DNA from: an uncultured Myxococcales bacterium
GTDB taxonomy: Bacteria > Myxococcota_A > Bradymonadia > UBA7976 > UBA1532
Direction: 5' to 3'
Assembly: GCA_903847385.1 (NCBI GenBank)
Contig: CAINDO010000255.1
Span: forward strand, 1 to 32,190
DNA: 32,190 nt
A program made the position numbers and the translations under genes. The stretch's first letter is position 1. Each line of letters opens with the position of its first letter. The notes beneath the pieces were generated by a model. That model searched no databases, was not told where the DNA came from, and worked only from the letters and a program-made list of their open reading frames with translations. Positions 24,721-32,190 of the stretch are shown here, in pieces.

Positions 24721-25929
24721 TCAGTCTTCCTCGTCGCCGAGCTCCATGATCATCGTGCGCTCGTCCTCGTCCTCCGCCACGACGGGCCGCACGTTGTTCA
24801 CGGCGGTCACGCTGCGGACGTCCCACTGGCTGTCCCCGGCGTCGTCGGCGGCGACCGCCGGGGGCGCCGGCTCCGGGCGCTTGGAGACGGGCTCGGTGCG
24901 GCGCGGCAGCATGAACGCCGGCTGCGAGGCGCTCGCCAGCGCCAGACCGCGCCGTTCGAGCAGCCGGTCGAGCGAGGCGTCCAGCGCGGAGCGGACGGGT
25001 CGCGGCAAGCGGTCGATGGTGCCCCGGGCTTCGGAGACCTCGCGCTCGATGCGCTCCGTCTCGGCGTAGTGCAGCGCGCGCTCGACGGGTGTCCCGACGA
25101 TGGCCGCGCGCACCCAGGTGGCGAAGACCTCGGCCGAGGGCACCCGCTCGGCGGGATCCAGCGCGAGGGCCTGCTCCACGACGGCGGAGAGGAGCAGCGG
25201 CACGCCCGGATTCCGGTCGCGGATGGGCGGCGGCGGCTGACGGTCCAGGAAGCGCTTGAAGAGGCCGGCGTGGCTGGCCTCGGCCAGCGGCACGTGGGCG
25301 GTCAGCATCTCGTAGAGCGTCGCGCCCAGCGCATACACGTCCACGGAGGGCGTCGGCGTCTCGGCGTTGAACTGCTCCGGCGGCATGTACCAGAGCGTGC
25401 CGACGTTGGCGCCGGCCATGGTCAGCTCGTTGTTGTGGCCGACGTCCTTGGCGACCCCGAAGTCGGTGACGCGCACGGAGGCGCCGTCCCCGGGCCGGGC
25501 CATCAGCAGGTTCCCCGGCTTGATGTCCCGATGGATGATCCCGCGAGCGTGCGCGAAGGCGAGCGCCGCGGCCGCACGGGTGGCGACCTCGACGGCCGTC
25601 GCGATGAGCAGCGGCCCGTCCTTGAGTTTGGCCTCGATGGAGCCGCCCTCGAGGAACTCCATCACGACGATCTGCAGCTCCGTCGTCTCGAAGTACTCGT
25701 GGATGCGGACGACGTTGTCGTGCTCGAGCTGGGCCTGCAGCCGCGCCCCGAGCCGGAATCGCTCGGCGACCAGCCGCTCCTCGTTGCCCCGGGCGTCCCG
25801 GGCGCGGACCTTGAGCGCGACGCGCCGACCCATGTAACGGTGCGTCGCCGCAACCACGACGCCCATCCCGCCCGCGCCGATGGGCTCACCGAGCGCGTAG
25901 GGTCCCAGGGTGGGCGGCAACGGGATCAA
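24721..25929 (-). CDS. Cytoplasmic Ser/Thr protein kinase
   Basis: The protein has 402 residues. TTG 25929 overlaps the preceding stop (TTGA); the open frame further upstream belongs to no gene. A complete kinase domain spans about 8-275: Gly loop GAGGMG (18-23), Lys40 (VALK), catalytic HRDIKPGN (Asp134), DFGVAK (155-160), GTLWYMPPEQ in the activation segment, and DVYALG. The protein should be active. The remainder has a helix (RALHYAETERIEREVSEARGTIDRL), a Pro-rich stretch and an acidic tail ending EEDEDERTMI-like and GDEED. There is no membrane helix or PEGA domain, unlike the other kinases here, so signals must come from inside the cell. Linkage to SppA, DUF72 and DUF2786 proteins is tight but gives no clear substrate. 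Confidence 0.9.
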   Translation of the reverse strand: MIPLPPTLGPYALGEPIGAGGMGVVVAATHRYMGRRVALKVRARDARGNEERLVAERFRLGARLQAQLEHDNVVRIHEYFETTELQIVVMEFLEGGSIEAKLKDGPLLIATAVEVATRAAAALAFAHARGIIHRDIKPGNLLMARPGDGASVRVTDFGVAKDVGHNNELTMAGANVGTLWYMPPEQFNAETPTPSVDVYALGATLYEMLTAHVPLAEASHAGLFKRFLDRQPPPPIRDRNPGVPLLLSAVVEQALALDPAERVPSAEVFATWVRAAIVGTPVERALHYAETERIEREVSEARGTIDRLPRPVRSALDASLDRLLERRGLALASASQPAFMLPRRTEPVSKRPEPAPPAVAADDAGDSQWDVRSVTAVNNVRPVVAEDEDERTMIMELGDEED

Positions 25930-26654
25930 GTGAGCTCGTCGTCGTCCGGGTCCGCCTCGTCGTCGAGGCCGGGCGCGTTCGCGTTCACCGTCAGCAGGGC
26001 GCGCAGGCGGCGCGCGTCGCTGGTCATCCAGCCCGCGCCGAAGACCACGTAGCCGGACGTACGGCCGTCCAGCATGCCGAGGACCTGCTGCAGGTCGGAC
26101 TCGGAGAAACGCGTGCCGCCGCCGGGGCGACCCATGAGGCGCCAATAGATGTGCTCGCCCTCGGGCAGCTCCACCTCGAGCTCGTCCGGCTCGATGCCGA
26201 GCGGGTCCACCACGGGCACGAGCCCCGCCTCGGCGCATACCGCGTTGCGATCCTCGGCCTGACCGTCCCAAAGGCCTTCGGCCCGCCAGGCCACGCTCAG
26301 GCCCGGGCGACGCCGCGCGCCGAAGAACGAGATCAGCGCCTGCCGGTTGGCCGTCGTCGGGCGAAAGTCCGGCGGCGTGCGCAGCAATAGGGTGTCCGAG
26401 CCGAGGCGCTGGGCGATCTCCACGCTCCGGGCCCACCAGGCGTCCGCCACGGGGCCGTGAAAGTCCACCATCGCCAGCTCCTGCGGCAGGCGCGGCACGA
26501 TACGGACGTCCGGCGGCGCGGCCTCGCGCCAGCGGTGCTGCGTCCCGGCCCGGGCCCGCGACTGATCGTCGGACAACTCCAGGGCGTCCAGCTCCCGCCA
26601 GTAGGCGGACAGGTGCCCCTTGTATCCGGCGCAGGCCACACGAATTCGACTCAA
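25926..26654 (-). CDS. DUF72 family protein
   Basis: The protein has 242 residues. TTG 26654 is supported by GGAGG at 26665-26661, six bases upstream, and by overlap with the SppA stop (TTGA). DUF72 proteins adopt a TIM-barrel fold. Recognisable elements are the N-terminal RIRVACAGYKG, the FHGPVADAWWARSVEIAQRLGSDTLLLRTPPDF segment, and the SVAWRAEGLWDG and HIYWRLMGRPGGGTRFSESDL segments near the C-terminus. The biochemical role of the family is poorly known. The C-terminal about 15 residues are acidic. It sits between SppA and the kinase with overlaps at both ends, so its dosage is tied to both. Confidence 0.85.
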   Translation of the reverse strand: MSRIRVACAGYKGHLSAYWRELDALELSDDQSRARAGTQHRWREAAPPDVRIVPRLPQELAMVDFHGPVADAWWARSVEIAQRLGSDTLLLRTPPDFRPTTANRQALISFFGARRRPGLSVAWRAEGLWDGQAEDRNAVCAEAGLVPVVDPLGIEPDELEVELPEGEHIYWRLMGRPGGGTRFSESDLQQVLGMLDGRTSGYVVFGAGWMTSDARRLRALLTVNANAPGLDDEADPDDDELT

Positions 26655-27673
26655 GGCAATCCTCCGAGGTTCAGACCGGGCGCCGCCGGCGCGAGCAGAT
26701 ACAGCGCGCGGGGCGCCGCGAAGATGCGCGAGAGCAGGGTCGCCTCGGGCGTCGTCGGCCGGGTCTGAGCTTTCAACAGTTCGATGAGAGAAGGTTCCAC
26801 GTCGTAGCGGACCACGTCCAGCGGCTCGACGCCCACGAGCGTCCGCAGGGCCGCCACGGCGTCGTCCGCGTACCCGATCTGGTCGACGAGCCGCGCCGCG
26901 AGCGCCTGATCCGCCGTGAGGACCCGGCCGTCGGCGACGGGCCGGATCTGGTCGATGGGCAGGCCGCGGCCTTCGGAGATCAGCTTCACGAAGCGCTGAT
27001 ACATGGCGTCGACGACCCCCTTCAGGATCTCGACGTGGGCCGGGTCGACGGGCAGCGTGGGGCTGAGCAGCGCCTTGTTCGCGCCCGAAGTGATCGTGGT
27101 GTCCTTGATGCCGTGCTGGGCCATCAGATCGGCCACGTTCAGGCCCGAGATGAGCACGCCGATGCTGCCCGTGATGGTCGTCGGCATGGCCACGATGCGA
27201 TCCGCGGCGACGGCGGCGTAGAGCCCCCCCGAAGCGCAGACGTCCCCCATGAGCACGACGACCTTCTTGTCCTGCGCCTTCAGGAGGCCGATCTGGCGGT
27301 GGATCTTGTCCGCGTCCGTGACGGAGCCGCCCGGCGTGTCGAGCTCCAGCAACACGCCGGCGACCGTGGTGTCCGTCGTGGCGCGCTCGAGCATGTGCAG
27401 GACGTCCCGCGTGATGCCGGCGCCCTCGCCCAGCCCGGCCGGGCCCTCGAACATCACGCCGCGGGCCTCGATCCACACCAGGTGGCGGCGCGCGCCGGGG
27501 GTGCGCTCGACGACACTCTCGCGGATGTGATCTCCGGGTCCACCCGCTGAGCCGGCGCCCAGGCCGGCGAGCAGGAACCCCACGCCCCCCAGGAACGCCA
27601 CGAGGATCATGGCCGCCACGAGGCAGCCGACGCCGCGGCGCCGCTCGATGCGGGGGGTCTCACTGGGGGTCAA
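26651..27673 (-). CDS. sppA: Signal peptide peptidase SppA (S49 family)
   Basis: The protein has 340 residues from TTG 27673, which has AAAGAGG about five bases upstream; GTG 27715 in the same frame would add 14 residues. An N-terminal membrane anchor lies at about 16-38 ([21 protein letters not shown]) after a basic stretch. The S49 serine protease core contains [10 protein letters not shown], the nucleophile Ser148 in [17 protein letters not shown], the TGSIGV strand, and the general base Lys200 in [10 protein letters not shown]. This Ser/Lys spacing fits the short, single-domain SppA type. It cleaves leftover signal peptides in the membrane with its active site outside the cytoplasm. It is the first gene of an overlapping operon with DUF72 and kinase genes. 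Confidence 0.93.
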   Translation of the reverse strand: MTPSETPRIERRRGVGCLVAAMILVAFLGGVGFLLAGLGAGSAGGPGDHIRESVVERTPGARRHLVWIEARGVMFEGPAGLGEGAGITRDVLHMLERATTDTTVAGVLLELDTPGGSVTDADKIHRQIGLLKAQDKKVVVLMGDVCASGGLYAAVAADRIVAMPTTITGSIGVLISGLNVADLMAQHGIKDTTITSGANKALLSPTLPVDPAHVEILKGVVDAMYQRFVKLISEGRGLPIDQIRPVADGRVLTADQALAARLVDQIGYADDAVAALRTLVGVEPLDVVRYDVEPSLIELLKAQTRPTTPEATLLSRIFAAPRALYLLAPAAPGLNLGGLP

Positions 27674-27759
27674 ACGGGCCTCTTTCCGCCGAAGGTCGCG
27701 CACGCTTTCGCACACATGCCCGGTGCGCGCAAGGGGCTGGTGTGTTAGGTAGCGCCGCC

Positions 27760-29013
<1,254 letters not shown>

Positions 29014-29094
29014 GCGTCCCCAAGCCGTCGACCTTCCGCGGCCCGGCGGTCCTGGCCCTCCCTGTTCGCGACAGCGCAGACCGCGCACCGTGAC

Positions 29095-29123
29095 TTGGAA
29101 TGGTCGTCCACCTCTGTTAATGA
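29095..29123 (+). promoter_or_regulatory. Putative promoter giving a leaderless kinase transcript
   Basis: TTGGAA (29095-29100) and TAATGA (29118-29123) are separated by 17 bases. Transcription would begin near 29130-29132, at the kinase start codon ATG 29132, for which no Shine-Dalgarno can be found. The alternative ATG at 29120 falls inside the -10 box. The rest of the gap after glyA (29014-29094) shows nothing else. Confidence 0.45.
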
Positions 29124-29131
29124 CGCGGCCC

Positions 29132-30682
29132 ATGAAGACGTGTCCCGAATGCAAGGCGCAGGCGGACGACGCCGCCCGATTCTGCCTCGACTGCGGCCAT
29201 TCCTTCGGGGATGCCCCCGCCGAGGCGACGGATCCGTGGCGCGGTCGCGTCATCGCGGGCCGATTCCAGATCGTGCGCAAGCTCGGCGACGGCGGCATGG
29301 GTGAAGTCTTCCAGGCCGAGCAGCAGCCGATGGGCCGCCTGGTCGCCCTGAAGATCCTGCGGGCCGCGCTCGCGGACGACCCGCAGCAGGTCGAGCGCTT
29401 CAAGCGCGAGGCCCAGGCCGCGAGTCGGCTGACCCACCCCAACACCATCATCGTCCACGACTTCGGCCAGGGGCAGGACGGCGTCGTCTTCCTGGCGATG
29501 GAGTACCTGGACGGCAAGACGCTGGCCCGCGCGCTGGAAGAAGAGGGCCGTCTCGAACCACGCCGGGCCGCGCGCATCATGGCGCAGATCTGCGGCAGCC
29601 TCCACGAGGCCCACGGCCAGGGCGTGGTCCACCGGGACCTCAAACCCGAGAACATCTTTCTCACCCAGCGCGGGGGTCAGGGCGAGTTCGTCAAGGTCCT
29701 GGACTTCGGCATCGCCAAGATCCGGGACATCGGCGCGGGCAACAAACTCGAGACGATCACGCGGCAGGGCGCGATCTTCGGCACGCCGCAATACATGTCG
29801 CCGGAGCAGATCAAGGGCGCCGATCTCGACGCCCGCTCGGACGTCTATGCGCTCGGCGTGATGCTCTACCAGATGCTCTCCGGCGTGCTGCCCTTCAAGG
29901 CGGCGACGGCCGTGGAGATGCTCACCAAACACCTCGCCGAGGCCCCGGCGCCGCTCAAGGTGGACACGGCGGACGCCGCCACCGTGGCGCGCCTCGAGGC
30001 CGTCGCCCTGCGCGCGCTCGCCAAGGACCGCAACCACCGGCAGGCCTCCGCCGAGGCCTTCCTCGAGGATCTCCAGGACGCCGTCGGGGACGCCGCGCGG
30101 CCGACCAGCGTCGCCGGCCTCGTCGCCGCCCCGAGCGCGCCCCCGGCTCCCGCGAGCGCGGGCCTGGGCCTGAAGCTCGGTGCGGGCGCGGCGGTTCTTC
30201 TCTGCGGCGCGCTCGGCGCGTTCTTCGCGCTCCGACCCGACTCGGACGCCGGCAAGTCCCGCGCACCGGACGCGGGCACGGCCCCGATCTCCAGCGTCGC
30301 GACCGCGCCGCCGACGGCCGCGCCGACCCAGGCGCCCACCCAGCCTCCGACCCAGGCGCCCACGCAGCCGCCGACGCAGCCGGCCACGGAGCCGGCGACA
30401 CAGCCGCCGACGCGGCCGCCGGTTCAGCCGGCCACCAACGCACCGGCGCCGCCTTCCCGAAAGCCCGCCGACGACAAACGCGCCGGCAAGCTCTTCATCT
30501 ACTCGAAGACCCCCGGGGTGAAGGTCTTCCTCGACGGCCGCCCCAAGGGCAACACGCCGCTCGTGAACATCGAGGTCCCACCGGGCAATCACAACGTCAC
30601 GGGTGTGCTCGACGGCGCCCGCGAGTCCAGCGACGTGACGATCGCGCCGGGCAGCGTGAAGAACGTCCGGCTGAAGCTCTGA
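29132..30682 (+). CDS. Transmembrane Ser/Thr kinase with N-terminal zinc ribbon and C-terminal PEGA domain
   Basis: The protein has 516 residues from ATG 29132 (ATG 29120 would add four). The order of parts is: zinc ribbon CPEC/CLDC (Cys4, 7, 18, 21); kinase domain about 44-315 with GDGGMGEV, VALKIL (Lys74), HRDLKPEN (167-174), DFGIAK (191-196) and GTPQYMSPEQ; then a linker. One membrane helix follows at about 344-366, then a long Pro/Thr/Gln repeat and a PEGA domain at about 450-516. This topology places kinase and zinc ribbon inside the cell and the PEGA domain outside the inner membrane, possibly touching the cell wall. All catalytic residues are present. It is followed after eight bases by a membrane protein that also ends in a cytoplasmic zinc-ribbon-like motif, a likely partner. 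Confidence 0.92.
   Translation: MKTCPECKAQADDAARFCLDCGHSFGDAPAEATDPWRGRVIAGRFQIVRKLGDGGMGEVFQAEQQPMGRLVALKILRAALADDPQQVERFKREAQAASRLTHPNTIIVHDFGQGQDGVVFLAMEYLDGKTLARALEEEGRLEPRRAARIMAQICGSLHEAHGQGVVHRDLKPENIFLTQRGGQGEFVKVLDFGIAKIRDIGAGNKLETITRQGAIFGTPQYMSPEQIKGADLDARSDVYALGVMLYQMLSGVLPFKAATAVEMLTKHLAEAPAPLKVDTADAATVARLEAVALRALAKDRNHRQASAEAFLEDLQDAVGDAARPTSVAGLVAAPSAPPAPASAGLGLKLGAGAAVLLCGALGAFFALRPDSDAGKSRAPDAGTAPISSVATAPPTAAPTQAPTQPPTQAPTQPPTQPATEPATQPPTRPPVQPATNAPAPPSRKPADDKRAGKLFIYSKTPGVKVFLDGRPKGNTPLVNIEVPPGNHNVTGVLDGARESSDVTIAPGSVKNVRLKL
30311..30436 (+). repeat. Degenerate PTQ(A/P) codon repeats in the kinase stalk
   Basis: Imperfect 12-base units encode Pro-Thr-Gln-Ala/Pro and related tetrads. 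They form an extended stalk of about 40 residues between the membrane helix and the PEGA domain. Length variation between strains is likely. Confidence 0.8.
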
Positions 30683-30690
30683 GGCGCGGC

Positions 30691-31917
30691 GTGGGACGCT
30701 CCCCGTCGCCGGCCTGGCTCGCCCTCGCCCTCGCGCTCGCCGCGGCCCCCGCCGGCGGTGCCCACGCCCGCACCTGGCGCCTCACGGAGGCCCGCACGCA
30801 CGCCGAGGTCGCGTCCTGGGGCAAGGACTGCGGCCCTCGCCCCACGGATGGCAGTCCCCCAACGGGCGTCGACTACGTGGAGTCGCCGGACGGGGCCCTG
30901 ACGCCGGGCCCGCGCGCCGAGCGGATCTTCGACGCCACGATCTGCGCGTATCTGACTCAGCAGCGCGAGCTCCGGGTGTCGCGCACGGCCGATGGCTGGC
31001 GCTGCGAGACCCCGCCGGGCGCGGCCAAACAGGTAACGGCGACCGTGAGCCGGAGCGCCCAGGACGCGGGTCTGCGCGTCACGCACCGGGCGCGTTATGC
31101 CTGGGTGCTCGAGGGTTCGCAGTGTGACGTCGAGTTGACCGGCCGCTTCACCCTCGTCGACCCGGACGCACCGGTCGCGGCTCCGCCGTCCGCGGCCCTC
31201 GACTGCAGCCACCCCGGGGCGCCGGTGCGGGTCGATCCCGTCGGGTCCTCGCGCCGCGTCGTCGCCACGGACGGCCGCGTCCGCCTCGCCGTGCGCGCGA
31301 TCGACGCCCAGGGTTGCGAGGTCGGCGGGGCCGTGGCCTGGTCGACCTCCGCCGGGCACGTCGGGCCGGAGGGCGAGTTCGACGCCCGAGGCGTGCCCCC
31401 GGGGACCTCGGTCACCGTGACCGCCGCCCGGGACGCGCTGACCGCCGCGTTCACGCTCCGTGTCGCGACGGACGCCGCCGACTTCGCCGCTCTGACGGTC
31501 GCCGATCCGCAGCTCGCCGAGGGGGCCCTGCCCTCGCTGCCCCCCCAGCGCGGTGAAGCCGTGAGCGGCGCCGCCGAGGGCGAAGACGCCGCGGCCGCCA
31601 CCCGCCGCGCCCGCCTGCTCATGGGCGCGTTCGTCAGCCTCCTGGGCCTCGCGACGCTGGTCGGCCTCTGGATCTCGTTGAGGTCGCTGCGCCGCAAACG
31701 CGACCGGACCGCCGAGGTCCTCGACGCCCACGCCATGGACGTCCTCGCCCGCAGCGCCGCAGCCCGCGCTGCCCGAAGTGGCGCGACCACGACCGCGCCC
31801 CCCGGTGTGCCGCCCCCAGGCGCGGCCGGCAGCATCTGCCCCACGTGCGGCCAGCAGTACCCCGCCGAGGCCGGCTTCTGCGGCCAGGACGGCAGCCGAC
31901 TGCAAAGACTCAACTGA
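30691..31917 (+). CDS. Single-pass membrane protein with Ig-like ectodomain and cytoplasmic zinc-ribbon-like tail
   Basis: The protein has 408 residues. GTG 30691 has GAGG about six bases upstream and lies eight bases after the kinase stop. A Sec signal peptide (cleavage near AHA/R, about 27) is followed by an unrecognised domain with paired Cys (KDCGPR, TICAYL, WRCETP, SQCDVE). An Ig-like or invasin-like module comes next at about 165-265 (VRVDPVGSSRRVVATDGRVRL-like start, STSAGHVGPEGEFDARGVPPGT). One membrane helix lies at about 310-331, then a basic stop-transfer segment. An Ala-rich linker leads to a C-terminal motif CPTCGQQY ... FCGQDGSRL, with Cys383, 386 and 397 and Asp in place of a fourth Cys. 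The same kind of motif occurs in many myxobacterial kinase-linked proteins. I infer a partner, sensor or substrate of the upstream kinase. Confidence 0.78.
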   Translation: MGRSPSPAWLALALALAAAPAGGAHARTWRLTEARTHAEVASWGKDCGPRPTDGSPPTGVDYVESPDGALTPGPRAERIFDATICAYLTQQRELRVSRTADGWRCETPPGAAKQVTATVSRSAQDAGLRVTHRARYAWVLEGSQCDVELTGRFTLVDPDAPVAAPPSAALDCSHPGAPVRVDPVGSSRRVVATDGRVRLAVRAIDAQGCEVGGAVAWSTSAGHVGPEGEFDARGVPPGTSVTVTAARDALTAAFTLRVATDAADFAALTVADPQLAEGALPSLPPQRGEAVSGAAEGEDAAAATRRARLLMGAFVSLLGLATLVGLWISLRSLRRKRDRTAEVLDAHAMDVLARSAAARAARSGATTTAPPGVPPPGAAGSICPTCGQQYPAEAGFCGQDGSRLQRLN

Positions 31918-31933
31918 CGACGCGAGGCGCTCC

Positions 31934-32190
31934 ATGACCCCAGCCCCCACCGCAGCGGTCGTATTGATCGGCAACGAGCTCCTGAGCGGCAAGATCCGCG
32001 ACGAGAACGCCGCCTGGATCGCCGGCCGCCTGCGCGCGCTCGGCATCGATCTGCGCCGCATCGCCACGATCCCGGACGACCCGGACGACATCATCGCCGA
32101 GGTCCGTGCCTGCGCCGCCCGTTACACGCACGTCTTCACGAGCGGCGGCATCGGTCCCACCCACGACGACATCACGCTCGAGACGCTCGC
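31934..32190 (+). CDS. cinA: CinA family protein, 5' part
   Basis: ATG 31934 has GAGG at 31924-31927, and the frame is open to the window edge (85 residues visible). The N-terminal MoCF/MoaB-like domain is unmistakable: VVLIGNELLSGKIRDEN near the start and TSGGIGPTHDDITLE at about 68-82. CinA proteins combine this domain (ADP-ribose or NMN-related pyrophosphatase activity) with a C-terminal nicotinamide-nucleotide amidase in many bacteria. Whether the C-terminal domain is present here cannot be seen. The start lies 16 bases after the preceding stop, so it may belong to the kinase operon by read-through. Confidence 0.93.
   Translation, partial: MTPAPTAAVVLIGNELLSGKIRDENAAWIAGRLRALGIDLRRIATIPDDPDDIIAEVRACAARYTHVFTSGGIGPTHDDITLETL

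Noticed and set aside
27674..27759. Possible glycine riboswitch or promoter motifs ahead of glyA
   Set aside because: The gap is only 86 bases and shows no paired structure or consensus boxes that I could support.

Overview
The window is a stretch of very GC-rich bacterial chromosome with almost no intergenic space and strong third-position GC. It most resembles a member of the Myxococcota (former Deltaproteobacteria). The supporting evidence is a secreted protein ending in a MYXO-CTERM-type sorting tail, calcium-binding thrombospondin type 3 and MopE-like repeats, many lipoproteins with Gly-rich or Ala/Pro-rich linkers, and three eukaryotic-like Ser/Thr kinase genes or kinase fragments, two of them with PEGA domains. 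I see no insertion sequence, phage, integrase, CRISPR array or obvious transferred island. It reads as ordinary core chromosome mixed with lineage-specific envelope genes.

Layout, left: the 3' end of a PEGA-domain membrane protein, a small lipoprotein, and a reverse-strand lipoprotein with three parvulin-like domains. Next comes a tRNA-Ala(GGC) with a clear promoter and a clear intrinsic terminator. It leads directly into a plus-strand run of tightly spaced genes: an alpha/beta hydrolase, a 1264-residue lipoprotein fusing an amidohydrolase to OB-like, Ig-like and lamin-tail domains, an EEP-family phosphodiesterase/nuclease lipoprotein, and a predicted outer-membrane protein. This is the most unusual block and may act as one surface-exposed hydrolytic module.

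Middle: a reverse-strand MYXO-CTERM adhesin-like protein has its Shine-Dalgarno inside a perfect 9-bp inverted repeat. Next to it is a fused alpha/beta E1 component of a 2-oxoacid dehydrogenase with its own promoter. A HEAT-repeat lipoprotein and an Omp85 (BamA/TamA-like) protein follow on the plus strand. The Omp85 gene collides with the end of a reverse-strand run made of a GNAT acetyltransferase, two tandem isocitrate-dehydrogenase-family paralogues (one canonical, one with a degenerate cofactor pocket), a YfhO-like membrane protein and a DUF2304 protein.

Right: a YafJ-type class II glutamine amidotransferase is coupled to an unrecognised small gene. A reverse-strand operon follows (SppA peptidase, DUF72 protein, Ser/Thr kinase, DUF2786-like protein) in which successive genes overlap through TTGA start/stop junctions. 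Then come serine hydroxymethyltransferase, a zinc-ribbon/kinase/PEGA receptor paired with a membrane protein carrying its own cytoplasmic zinc-ribbon-like tail, and the 5' part of cinA at the right edge.

No gap between genes exceeds about 250 bases. Many starts are GTG or TTG; I chose them by Shine-Dalgarno position, overlap with the upstream stop, or signal-peptide position. Function assignments come from motif recognition by eye, without database searches.
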